Below, piece by piece: positions 14,773 to 22,691 of a stretch of 35,989 nucleotides of DNA. This DNA is from Planctomycetota bacterium (GTDB lineage Bacteria > Planctomycetota > Phycisphaerae > UBA1845 > Fen-1342), in contig JAHJAR010000286.1 in NCBI GenBank assembly GCA_018814045.1, positions 1 to 35,989 of the forward strand, read 5' to 3'. Every line of letters starts with the position of its first letter. Positions within the stretch are counted from its first letter, which is position 1. The notes under the pieces were generated by a model. It saw only the letters and a list, made by a program, of their open reading frames with translations. It searched no databases and was not told where the DNA came from. The translations under genes were made by a program, and so were the position numbers.

Positions 14773-16434
14773 ATGCAACGAATCGTGCTGCTGCCAATCC
14801 TGGCACTGCTGCTGCCGATGTCTGTATTGGCAGACGCGGACGTTGAGCGTGAGATGAAGGCGGACGTCGTGCTGCGAGCGCTCGTGGACGAGTTGGCGCG
14901 CAACAGTGAGCGACTCACGCTGGAAGACCTCGAACGCCCCTATTTCATCGAGTACGCCCTGCTCGATGTGGTTGGGGCCGGCGTCGCGGCCGAGTTGGGG
15001 GCCGTGACCATGGCCCAGCCGGAAAGCCGTGGGCGCCTCCTGCGGAGCGACGTGCGCGTGGGTTCGTACGAACTGGACAACACGAATTTCGGCGGCCGGC
15101 GCGGCAGGTTCTTCTTTGGAAGCGGAAGCCGTGGGGCGGCGCAGATCCCGATCGAAGACGACTACAACGCCATCCGCCAGGTCATCTGGTGGGCGACCGA
15201 CCGCGACTATAAGGACGCGATCGAGGCGTTCGCGCAGAAGAAGGCCTTCATGGAAACGAAGCTGATCGAAGACAAGCCGGACGACTTTTCACGCGCGGCG
15301 CCAGCCGTGCATTTCGAGGACCGCCTCGAGATGGAGATCGAGTACGACCAGTTGGAAAAGCTGGCCGTCGCGCTTTCGGCGGTCTTTCGCGAGTACCCGG
15401 ACATTCAGGACTCCGGCGCGCACGTCTCGGCGGCGAGCAGCCACACGTACCTGGTGAACACGGAGGGCACGCGTTTGCGCAGCGCGGGCCGGCGCTACAT
15501 TGTCGGGGTCGGCGCCGAGGTGCAGGCCGAAGACGGCATGGAGCTGTCCGACGAGTTCACTGTGCATGCCCGCACGCTGTCCGAGTTGCCGTCGCTGGAA
15601 GAACTGCAGCAGCGCTGCCGGGCGATGGCCGAACGGCTTATCGCCGTCCGCGGCGCCCCTCTTCTGGAAGAAACCTATATCGGGCCCGTGCTGTTCGAGT
15701 CCGAGTCGGCCGCGAGCATCTTTGCCTCGCACCTGGCCGGGCGTTTCGCGGGTGGGCAGCGTCCGGTGGGCAGCGGCACCAGCCCGGATGATTTTGCCAA
15801 CAAGTTGAACCGGCGGATTCTGCCGCGCTTCATGAACGTGGGCGATGACCCCACCGAGGAAGAGATCGCGAGTGTGTTTGCGGTTGGGCACTACCAGTAC
15901 GACGATCAGGGTGTCAAGGCTCAGCCGGTCAGCCTCGTCGAGCAGGGGCGTCTCAAGGCCCTGCTCATGTCGCGCAACCCGTCGCGGGAATTCCAGGAAT
16001 CCAATGGTCACGGGCGTGGCCTGTTCCGCCCCAACGCGGACGTGGGCTGTCTGATTGTCACCGCCGATCCCGCCGTCGCCGCCGCCGAGCTGAAACAGGA
16101 GTTGTTCGACGCCTGCGAAGACGAGGATCTGGAATTCGGCATTCGCGTCGCAGCGCTCGGCGCGGGGGGCGGCTCCAACCCGCTGGTGGTGTACAGAGTC
16201 TATCCCGACGGACGGGAGGAACTGGTGCGCGGCGCCGAGATCGCCGACATCGACCTCAAGGCCTTCAAGAACATCCTGGCGGCGGGTGACGTGCCGCATG
16301 TGCTCAATAGTGCTGGCCGCTCCGGCGGGAGCACGGTAGTCGTGCCGGCGTTACTGTTTGAAGAGTTGGACCTGGCAAAAGTCGATCGCGACTTCGACAA
16401 GCCGCCGATTCTGCCAACACCGCTGGCGCGTTAG
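14773..16434 (+). CDS. Exported TldD/TldE-like paralogue lacking zinc ligands
   Basis: The product has 553 residues with a signal peptide (MQRIVLLPILALLLPMSVLA, cleavage near 20). It aligns with the preceding protein along its length: SxELDNTN, PDDFSRAAPAVH, the DGMEL segment, GHYQYDDQGV, SNGHGR and VYRVYPDGR...LVRGAEI recur at matching places. At the positions of the zinc motif it has A318, S319 and G323, and at the third ligand A514 in NSAGRSGGS, so all three ligands and the catalytic Glu are gone. By analogy with TldE, the catalytically silent partner of TldD, I infer a non-catalytic subunit of a heteromeric exported protease. The start has TAAGGAG 8 nt upstream. It is probably co-transcribed with the preceding gene. 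Confidence 0.85.
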   Translation: MQRIVLLPILALLLPMSVLADADVEREMKADVVLRALVDELARNSERLTLEDLERPYFIEYALLDVVGAGVAAELGAVTMAQPESRGRLLRSDVRVGSYELDNTNFGGRRGRFFFGSGSRGAAQIPIEDDYNAIRQVIWWATDRDYKDAIEAFAQKKAFMETKLIEDKPDDFSRAAPAVHFEDRLEMEIEYDQLEKLAVALSAVFREYPDIQDSGAHVSAASSHTYLVNTEGTRLRSAGRRYIVGVGAEVQAEDGMELSDEFTVHARTLSELPSLEELQQRCRAMAERLIAVRGAPLLEETYIGPVLFESESAASIFASHLAGRFAGGQRPVGSGTSPDDFANKLNRRILPRFMNVGDDPTEEEIASVFAVGHYQYDDQGVKAQPVSLVEQGRLKALLMSRNPSREFQESNGHGRGLFRPNADVGCLIVTADPAVAAAELKQELFDACEDEDLEFGIRVAALGAGGGSNPLVVYRVYPDGREELVRGAEIADIDLKAFKNILAAGDVPHVLNSAGRSGGSTVVVPALLFEELDLAKVDRDFDKPPILPTPLAR

Positions 16435-16481
16435 CAGCGGCCGCGCTGTCGCAAGGCCCTGGGACTTGGTGGATCGCTGCC

Positions 16482-17426
16482 ATGAGCGTGCTGGTCACCG
16501 GTGGAGCGGGATTCATTGGGTCGCACCTGTGTGAGGCCCTGCTGGACGCGGGGCAGGAAGTCGTCACGCTCGACAACTTCGACGACTTTTACGACCCGGC
16601 CCTCAAGCGCGCCAACCTGGCAGCCTGCCTGGAGTCGCCGCGCTTCAAGCTCGTCTCCGGCGACATACGCGACGAGGTGGCCGTCGCGGCGCTGCTTCAG
16701 GACGAGGGCGTGCACGCCATAATCCACCTGGCCGCGAAGGCCGGTGTGCGGCCGTCGATCGCGGATCCGCTCTCGTACCAGGACGTAAACGTGCGCGGCA
16801 CCGCCGTGTTGCTCGAAGCCGCGCGCCAGCACGGCGTGCGGAAGTTCGTGTCGGCCAGCAGCTCCAGCGTTTACGGCAACAACGCGAAGGTCCCCTTTGC
16901 CGAGACCGACAGGGTGGATTTTCCGATATCGCCGTACGCCGCGACGAAGAGAGCCGGTGAGCTGCTCTGTCACGCATACCACCATCTGTTCGGGATCGAC
17001 ATCACGTGTCTGCGGTTTTTCACCGTCTATGGCCCGCGCCAGCGGCCCGACCTGGCGATCCACAAGTTCGCGCGCCTGATCGAAGCGGGCCAGCCGATTC
17101 CGGTCTTTGGTGACGGCAGCATGCTGCGCGATCACACGTTCATCGCTGACATCATCAGCGGCGTGCTGCGGGCGCTGGAGCGTTGCGCGGGCTATCACAT
17201 CTACAATCTCGGCGAAAGCCGGCCGATTTCGCTCAACGACCTGATCGCCGCACTCGAACGGGCCCTCGGCAAACGCGCGCTGCTCGAACGGTTGCCGCCG
17301 CAAGCGGGCGACGTCGAGCGGACCTACGCCGACGTCTCGCTGGCCCGGGCCGAACTTGGTTACGAGCCCCAGACGCGGCTGGAGGATGGTCTGCGCCGGT
17401 TTGTGACCTGGCTGCGCAGCACGTAG
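16482..17426 (+). CDS. NAD-dependent nucleotide-sugar epimerase (UDP-glucuronate/UDP-glucose 4-epimerase type)
   Basis: This 314-residue extended SDR protein has the NAD-binding motif TGGAGFIGSH (6-15), the active-site serine region SASSSSVYGNN (about 125-134) and the Y152-x3-K156 dyad in PYAATK. FFTVYGPRQRPDLAIHKF and GDGSMLRDHTFIADI are characteristic of UDP-glucuronate 4-epimerases and their CapI-like relatives rather than GalE or dTDP-glucose dehydratases. It would supply galacturonate- or galactose-type donors for envelope polysaccharide. ATG 16482 follows a modest GGTGGA. It lies 47 nt after the TldE-like gene and just before two membrane glycosyltransferases, which suggests a surface-glycan role. 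Exact substrate specificity is inferred. Confidence 0.85.
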   Translation: MSVLVTGGAGFIGSHLCEALLDAGQEVVTLDNFDDFYDPALKRANLAACLESPRFKLVSGDIRDEVAVAALLQDEGVHAIIHLAAKAGVRPSIADPLSYQDVNVRGTAVLLEAARQHGVRKFVSASSSSVYGNNAKVPFAETDRVDFPISPYAATKRAGELLCHAYHHLFGIDITCLRFFTVYGPRQRPDLAIHKFARLIEAGQPIPVFGDGSMLRDHTFIADIISGVLRALERCAGYHIYNLGESRPISLNDLIAALERALGKRALLERLPPQAGDVERTYADVSLARAELGYEPQTRLEDGLRRFVTWLRST

Positions 17427-17435
17427 CGGCGGGTT

Positions 17436-17464
17436 TGCCCGGGTGGCCGGAGCGAGCTACACTC
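17436..17464 (+). promoter_or_regulatory. Predicted promoter of the first glycosyltransferase unit
   Basis: TTGCCC (17436-17441), exactly 17 nt, then TACACT (17459-17464), about 60 nt before ATG 17524. The second, duplicated unit has the same arrangement at 19433-19461. Confidence 0.5.
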
Positions 17465-17523
17465 GCGGTGGTGTTGGCGGTTCACAGGTTTGGCGGTAGT
17501 GGGACGCGTGCAGACGGTCGCGG

Positions 17524-18939
17524 ATGTCAGAGTTGCCCAAGGCAAAACGTTCACTCCTGCCTTTCATGGCCCTGATTCTGCTGGGGGTTTTGACCCGGCT
17601 GGCGTTCCTGCTGGCCGCGGGCGAGTTGGACCCCTACGCCGACGAATCGAATTACCTGTACTTTGCCCTGTGCTGGGAGCGTTTCTCGTTCTACTCGGGC
17701 GGCGGCGTCTTCCTGTGGCCGCCCGGCTACATCTTCTTTCTGTCGATCTTCCTGCGGCTTTTCCAGGCCGATGGCGTATTCGCCGCCAAGCTGTGCCAGG
17801 TGCTGCTCTCGGGTGTGATCGGCGGTTTCACGATGCTGTTTGCAGCGCGCCTGTTCAATCGGCGGGCAGCGCTCCTGGCCGGTGTGATCTGGGTGGTCCA
17901 CCTTCAGTTCATCGCCTTCACGCACTACATCTGGCCGGAGCCCGTTTTCCTGAGCGTGTTTCTGCCGGGGCTGTACCTGCTCTACACCTGGTGGCGGGCG
18001 GCGGAGCAGTCCCGCGGCGGGCCGGGGCGTCTGTTGCTGGCCGGGCTGCTGCTCGGCGTCGCCCTGCTGACCAAAGAGGCGTTGCTGTATTTTGTCCTGT
18101 TACTGGCTTTGTTGCTGGTCTGGCGCTTGCGGCGCGTTTCCTGGCCACTGGCCGGGTCGCGGGCTACGCTCTTTCTGCTGGCGGTGATCGTGGTCGTGTT
18201 GCCCTGGTCGCTGCGGAACTACGAGGTCTATGGGCGGGTGGTGCCGGTTGGGTCCACGCTGGGCGAGAATTGCTATCAGGGTATCCTGCGCTCGTACAAG
18301 TGCTTCGATTATCCGCGCCTCGATTATGAACAGCTTTACGACCAGCAGGGATGGCTGTACCGCTGGTTCATTGCGCGGCCCGAAGGTTCCGAGGTCGACC
18401 GGCTGAACGTGGTCAACGTCATCGACCGTTCTGCCACCCATGTCGCGGAAGCGCGGCGTCTGGCCTGGGAGCATCCCGGCTGGTTCGCGCGCAGCCGCAT
18501 CAAGCGCGTAGCCAACTGGGCCGCCCCGATGTCCTACTTCATCCGGCACTATAGCCTGGAGCGTTACCACGGCGTGCTGAACGCGAAGCACGTGCGAAAC
18601 GCGTTGATTGTGTTGTGCCTGGTGCAGTGTGCCCTGGTCGTCAGCTTGGCGATCCCGGGCTTCTTCCTGGCACTGCGGGAGCCGGTGGCCCGCACCATGT
18701 TGGCCGGCATGCTGATCTACTTCATGGCCACCGCCGTGTTAGTCGGCATGTCCCGGCACCGGGTCACGGTCGAACCGCTGCTGATCGTGCTCGCGGCCGG
18801 CTTCCTGGCGGGTGGCGGTCGCCCTTGGCTGACGCGGCCTCTGGCTCTGGCGGCTACCGCAGGAGGCGGCGTGATTCTGGCGTTCCTGTGGTACCTGAAC
18901 TACCCAGAGCTCTCCGCATTTGTGAGGATGATCTGGTGA
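17524..18939 (+). CDS. GT39/PMT-like integral membrane glycosyltransferase, copy 1
   Basis: This 471-residue protein has about ten to eleven hydrophobic spans and belongs to the ArnT/PMT (GT-C) superfamily, which transfers sugars from polyprenyl-phosphate donors on the outer face of the membrane. The first external loop carries the acidic motif ELDPYADESNY, with the catalytic Asp-Glu typical of GT39, followed by LWPPGY. A soluble external loop (about 245-330) includes GENCYQGILRSYKCFDYP. The C-terminal region SRHRVTVEPLLIVLAAGF is shared with copy 2. It overlaps nothing upstream and ends 1 nt before the next small gene. The ribosome-binding site is weak. Acceptor and donor are unknown. Confidence 0.85.
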   Translation: MSELPKAKRSLLPFMALILLGVLTRLAFLLAAGELDPYADESNYLYFALCWERFSFYSGGGVFLWPPGYIFFLSIFLRLFQADGVFAAKLCQVLLSGVIGGFTMLFAARLFNRRAALLAGVIWVVHLQFIAFTHYIWPEPVFLSVFLPGLYLLYTWWRAAEQSRGGPGRLLLAGLLLGVALLTKEALLYFVLLLALLLVWRLRRVSWPLAGSRATLFLLAVIVVVLPWSLRNYEVYGRVVPVGSTLGENCYQGILRSYKCFDYPRLDYEQLYDQQGWLYRWFIARPEGSEVDRLNVVNVIDRSATHVAEARRLAWEHPGWFARSRIKRVANWAAPMSYFIRHYSLERYHGVLNAKHVRNALIVLCLVQCALVVSLAIPGFFLALREPVARTMLAGMLIYFMATAVLVGMSRHRVTVEPLLIVLAAGFLAGGGRPWLTRPLALAATAGGGVILAFLWYLNYPELSAFVRMIW

Positions 18940-18940
18940 G

Positions 18941-19423
18941 ATGAGCGCGGCACGGCCCTCGAAATCACGCGCGGGTTGGCTGCACGCGGCGTTGCTGCTC
19001 GTGATAGTCGGCGAGTGTGCTGTGGCACTGGTCGGCCATCGGTCAGTTGATGAGTTGAAGCAGGTGTCAGAAACGGGGACGCCGACCGAAAAGGTGTATG
19101 CCATCCATATCCTCGCCAACCGTGACGAGCCGCAGATCCTGACACGGGACTACATGCGAAGCATGCTGCGTTTGCCGGACGTGCTCATGCACGAGTTGGC
19201 CATGACCACGAACTTCTCGCGCCTGCGGCCAGCCTACGATCAGGCGGCCTTCGTGGCTTCCTTGCCGGAGGGTGGGGAGAAGACGCGCTGCCGCATCCTG
19301 CTCGACTCGCGCCTGGGGCTCGGCGGGCATCTGACGCCGGAGAAGATCCGGCTGTTCTACGACAGTCTGCGCGCAGAAGATTCTGCTCAATCGCCAGCGG
19401 GCGGGCCACAGGAGCGGCGCTAA
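18941..19423 (+). CDS. Small anchored protein paired with the glycosyltransferase, copy 1
   Basis: The family is not recognised. The product has 160 residues: basic N-terminus, one hydrophobic helix (about 13-31, LHAALLLVIVGECAVALVGH), then a helical soluble region that could be HEAT-like (VYAIHILANRD, LPDVLMHELAMTTN, KTRCRILLDSRLG). It starts one nucleotide after the glycosyltransferase stop, so translation is probably coupled. A homologue sits in the same position behind copy 2. Shared landmarks are GECxxALxGH, LANRDxP, MTTN and RCRxLLDxRxG. A role as a dedicated partner or regulator of the glycosyltransferase is inferred from this conserved pairing only. Confidence 0.75.
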   Translation: MSAARPSKSRAGWLHAALLLVIVGECAVALVGHRSVDELKQVSETGTPTEKVYAIHILANRDEPQILTRDYMRSMLRLPDVLMHELAMTTNFSRLRPAYDQAAFVASLPEGGEKTRCRILLDSRLGLGGHLTPEKIRLFYDSLRAEDSAQSPAGGPQERR

Positions 19424-19432
19424 CCTCCGTGT

Positions 19433-19461
19433 TTGCCGTCATTCGACCGCCTCGATACACT
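19433..19461 (+). promoter_or_regulatory. Predicted promoter of the second glycosyltransferase unit
   Basis: TTGCCG (19433-19438), exactly 17 nt, then TACACT (19456-19461), about 27 nt before ATG 19488. The hexamers and spacing match those of the first unit although the spacer sequences differ. Confidence 0.5.
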
Positions 19462-19487
19462 CGCCCAGCGAGTTGTCGGGAGCCGCA

Positions 19488-20900
19488 ATGCTGCGTGTGC
19501 GCCAGTCGAGACCGCCCTACCTGCTCTACGCCGGCGTGGCCCTGCTGGGCGTGCTGGTGCGCGCCGTCTTTCTGATGCTGGCGGGCGACTTGGATGCTTT
19601 CGCCGACGAAGTCAACTACATCTATCTCGCACTGAGTTGGAACCGTTTCTCGATCTACCCCGACTGCGTGCGCTATCTCTGGCCACCGGGTTACCCTTTC
19701 TTCCTGGCCGTTCTGCTGCGGTTCTTTCAGGCCGACGCGATCTTCATCGCCAAGGCCTGTCAGGTGGTGCTGTCGGGCATAATCGGGTTTGTGACGATGC
19801 TGCTGGCGGAGCGTGTTTTTGATCGCCGGGCGGCCAAGGTGGCCGGAGGATTGTGGTGTGCGTACCTGCCGCTGATCGCGTTTACCCACTACACCTGGCC
19901 AGAAACGCTTTTTCTGGTGTTCTTCCTGCCCGGTTTGTATCTACTCTTGACTTGGTGGACGTTGGCCGAGGGTGATTCCGGGGCGGGGCGCCTGTTGGCG
20001 GCGGGGCTGCTGTTGGGGGTGGCCCTGCTGATCAAGGAGGTGATTCTGTATTTGGTGGTCGCGCTGGTATTGCTGGTTGTCTGGCGGCACCGGCGCGGTT
20101 CGTGGGCCCGTGGCGTCGGGCACGCGTCGTTGCTGCTGCTGTCCACTGCTGCGGTCGTCGTGCCTTGGACATTGCGCAACTACGAGGTGTATGGGCGACT
20201 GGCCCCGGTAGGAGCTTCACTGGGTGAGAACTGCTACCAGGGCATCCTGCGGCCGTACGCCGCCTTCGACTATCCCCAGGTTGACTATGCCCAGCTCTAC
20301 GGGCGCGAGCACGCGCGCTATCGCTGGTTCGTCGAGCGACCGCCGGGAATTACCGCGCAGCGCGCCGGGGCTCCCAATGTGGTGGATCGGTCCGCAGCCG
20401 ACGTTCGTCAGGCGCAGCGGGTCATGGTTGAGCACCCGAAGTGGTTCGCGCGCGGCCGGTTGAAGCGCCTGGCGAACTGGCTTGCGCCGACGTCGTTCTT
20501 TGTGCGGCACTACGCGTTGCGTCGTTACGACGGGACGTTGAATGTGCCGTCGGTACGGCGCACGCTGTTGGTCGTGTCCATCGTGGAGAGTGCGGCGGTT
20601 ATCGTTTTGGCGCTGGCGGGGGCCACCCTGGCGCTGCGCAAGCCGGCGGCCCGAACGGTACTGGGCTGGACGTTGCTGTACTTCATGGCCACGGCCCTGC
20701 TTGTGGGCATGTCGCGACATCGCGGCGCGGTGGCACCGTTGCTGATCGTCCTGGCGGCGGGTTTCCTGAGCGGGAGCGGGCGGCCCTGGCTGAGGCGTAA
20801 GAGGCCCGTCGTGTTGTTGGCCATCGGCGGGCTGATCGTCGGGTCATTGTGGTGGATCAACTACCCCGAAGTGGCGTTGTTCCTGGAACGCGCCTGGTGA
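19488..20900 (+). CDS. GT39/PMT-like integral membrane glycosyltransferase, copy 2
   Basis: This 470-residue paralogue of the protein at 17524-18939 is clearly alike over its full length by eye. It keeps the acidic loop DLDAFADEVNY, LWPPGYPFFL, FQADAIFIAKACQVVLSG, IAFTHYTWPE, LRNYEVYGRLAPVGASLGENC and SRHRGAVAPLLIVLAAGF. The external loop has diverged most (ARYRWFVERPPGITAQRAG, about 285-300), which may mean a different acceptor or donor. ATG 19488 has GGGAG 5-9 nt upstream; an in-frame TTG 19473 is less likely. The gene is followed without a real gap by the second small anchored protein, completing a tandem duplicated two-gene unit. Confidence 0.85.
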   Translation: MLRVRQSRPPYLLYAGVALLGVLVRAVFLMLAGDLDAFADEVNYIYLALSWNRFSIYPDCVRYLWPPGYPFFLAVLLRFFQADAIFIAKACQVVLSGIIGFVTMLLAERVFDRRAAKVAGGLWCAYLPLIAFTHYTWPETLFLVFFLPGLYLLLTWWTLAEGDSGAGRLLAAGLLLGVALLIKEVILYLVVALVLLVVWRHRRGSWARGVGHASLLLLSTAAVVVPWTLRNYEVYGRLAPVGASLGENCYQGILRPYAAFDYPQVDYAQLYGREHARYRWFVERPPGITAQRAGAPNVVDRSAADVRQAQRVMVEHPKWFARGRLKRLANWLAPTSFFVRHYALRRYDGTLNVPSVRRTLLVVSIVESAAVIVLALAGATLALRKPAARTVLGWTLLYFMATALLVGMSRHRGAVAPLLIVLAAGFLSGSGRPWLRRKRPVVLLAIGGLIVGSLWWINYPEVALFLERAW

Positions 20901-20907
20901 TGTGTCC

Positions 20908-21369
20908 ATGAACGAGGCTGGCACACAGTCACGCCATTCGCGCTGGCTCCGGCGGTACGCCCTGCACGGCGCCCTGCTCGCCGCGCTGGTCTGTGAATGC
21001 CTGGCAGCCCTGGCCGGGCACGTCTCCGAGGCCGAGTTGCGCCGCCGGCTGGAGTCCGGGACAGAGGCACAGCGAGCCGCGGCGCTGTACGTGTTGGCCA
21101 ACCGGGACATCCCGCCGCGTCTCGATGACGAGGACATTCGCCGGTTCATGCGGTCCGATGAGGTGCGTGTGCGGGAGATCGTCATGACGACCAACCTGAT
21201 GCGGTACGGCTCGGAAGCCGTGCGACGCGACTACGTGGCCGCGTTGGGTGAGACCGAGGAAGCCTGGCGTTGCCGGTTCCTGCTCGATCATCGCGTGGGC
21301 CCGACCGGAAAGCGGCTCACGCGTCAGGAGCTGGCGCGGTTCTTGGCAGCACTAGCCGAGGATAAATAG
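20908..21369 (+). CDS. Small anchored protein paired with the glycosyltransferase, copy 2
   Basis: This is a 153-residue paralogue of the protein at 18941-19423. It has a basic start (SRHSRWLRRY), one hydrophobic helix (about 19-36, ALHGALLAALVCECLAAL), then charged helices with LYVLANRDIPPR, VREIVMTTNLMRYG and WRCRFLLDHRVGPTGKRLT. The start is uncertain: GTG 20902 and ATG 20908 are in frame, both within 10 nt of the glycosyltransferase stop, and neither has a clear ribosome-binding site, so translational coupling is likely. I do not recognise the function. Confidence 0.72.
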   Translation: MNEAGTQSRHSRWLRRYALHGALLAALVCECLAALAGHVSEAELRRRLESGTEAQRAAALYVLANRDIPPRLDDEDIRRFMRSDEVRVREIVMTTNLMRYGSEAVRRDYVAALGETEEAWRCRFLLDHRVGPTGKRLTRQELARFLAALAEDK

Positions 21370-21374
21370 TCGCT

Positions 21375-21396
21375 GCCGCGCGTTCGGCGGCGCGGC
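21375..21396. terminator. Hairpin between convergent genes, likely bidirectional terminator
   Basis: GCCGCGC (21375-21381), an 8-nt loop, then GCGCGGC (21390-21396). It fills the 26-nt gap between the stop of the small anchored protein and the stop of the dehydratase-like protein. A short TATTT follows on the plus strand. Confidence 0.45.
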
Positions 21397-22691
21397 TATT
21401 TGAAGCAAGCCGGATACGTGCGTGGGCGGCGCTTGCGGCGCTGATACGCCTGTGCCAGATCGAGGAATATCTCGAGATCGCGATCTAGATTCGTACTCAG
21501 TTTGTCGAAGTAGCAGGTGCGGATCGGAATGTCGTCGTGCGCAGCGCTGACCGCGGGGTAAACCGCTTCGCAGACGATGCCGTTCATGCAGGTGAACGGG
21601 CTGATGTCCACGATCCCATCAGCGCCCTTGCCGTGCAGGTAGATGGCCTTGCCCACGCTCAGCACCATCTCACCCAGCGCGCCGTGCGGCGGCAGGTACG
21701 GCTCCGCGGCCCGTAACACCTCACGCACGTCGTGCGGCTCTTCATAGCCGCGCAAGTCTTCGCTCACCGGTGCCAGCAAAGTCTGTTCGTACTTGTGCTG
21801 GGCGTGGGTCTTGAGTTTGACCTTGAGAAAGGCGGTGTTAAGGCGCCCCTGTTCGCGGACGATGTCCATTTCCTGGCGCCAGTTGGTGTACCAGACCCAT
21901 TCGGCGATATCTGAGATCCAGCATTCGCCCCCGAGCTGCTCGATGCGCCGGGCGACGTCGTCGTTGCTGAAAGTATTGAGTCGGCAGAAGATTTCGCCGA
22001 CCAGGCCGATCAGTGGGCGGCCTTGGACGTAGTTGGCGGGAACGCTGCGAAAACGGTCACGCAAGCGTGTGACGGCGTCGGCCAACTCGGCCACGCGCTG
22101 TTTGAGCGCCAGGTTGGGCGTTGCCAGGGTGTGCTCGGCGTCGGCCAGGCTGCGCAGAAACGCCTCGTCCGCGTCGCCGGCGGTGGTTTCGTAGGGGCGC
22201 GTCTTGAGCAGGAGTTTCTGCGCTACGTCACCCACCACGATGGCCATCCAGACGTTGCGCATCAACTCTCCGGCCTGCTCGCCCACGCCTTCGTAGCCGT
22301 CGCGGCTGGTCGGCGAGAAGACCATGACCTCTCCGTGCCCCAGCTCCTTGAGGGCCTGCTTCAGGTAAGGGGCATATTGCCCGAAGCGGCAGGGCCCGGG
22401 GGCGGTGGGCATGAAGAAAGCCGTTTTGCGCGGATCAAAACCCGGCGCTTCACAGACGCGCAGAAAATCGCCGAGCGTGACCTTGTGCGGCAGGCACTCC
22501 TCGCCACTGGCGTTCAAGCTCCCCAGCTCGAGCGTTCGCTCGGTTGAATCGGGGGCCACGGTCGCGTTGATGCCGATGGAACGAAACGCCGCCGCCGTCA
22601 GTCGGGCACCGGCGTTGGACATTTGGGGGATGTAGAGGGTTCGCTCGGCGAGACCTGGGCGATCGGTTTGCTCTTGGGGCTTCGCCACCAT
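21396..22691 (-). CDS. 2-hydroxyglutaryl-CoA dehydratase-like protein (COG3581/HgdB-related subunit)
   Basis: The product has 431 residues. It starts with the strand RTLYIPQMSNAGARLTAAAF and the ECLPHK cysteine segment (NASGEECLPHKVTLGDF) found in the HgdB-like partner of large acyl-CoA dehydratase activases. Other landmarks are FMPTAPGPCRFGQY, LIGLVGEIFCRLNTFSND, and ISPFTCMNGIVCEA near the C-terminus, which supply several conserved cysteines suited to an iron-sulfur cluster. Start ATG 22691 lies inside the end of the upstream activase gene (94-nt overlap, different frame); an alternative ATG 22622 would delete the first strand. In many anaerobes this region is fused to the activase as one polypeptide of about 1,400 residues. 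The reaction catalysed is not established for this subgroup. Confidence 0.82.
   Translation of the reverse strand: MVAKPQEQTDRPGLAERTLYIPQMSNAGARLTAAAFRSIGINATVAPDSTERTLELGSLNASGEECLPHKVTLGDFLRVCEAPGFDPRKTAFFMPTAPGPCRFGQYAPYLKQALKELGHGEVMVFSPTSRDGYEGVGEQAGELMRNVWMAIVVGDVAQKLLLKTRPYETTAGDADEAFLRSLADAEHTLATPNLALKQRVAELADAVTRLRDRFRSVPANYVQGRPLIGLVGEIFCRLNTFSNDDVARRIEQLGGECWISDIAEWVWYTNWRQEMDIVREQGRLNTAFLKVKLKTHAQHKYEQTLLAPVSEDLRGYEEPHDVREVLRAAEPYLPPHGALGEMVLSVGKAIYLHGKGADGIVDISPFTCMNGIVCEAVYPAVSAAHDDIPIRTCYFDKLSTNLDRDLEIFLDLAQAYQRRKRRPRTYPACFK

Noticed and set aside
22622..22691. Shorter start (ATG 22622) for the HgdB-like protein, reducing the overlap
   Set aside because: It would remove the first conserved strand (RTLYIPQM), so the long overlap is kept as the better reading.
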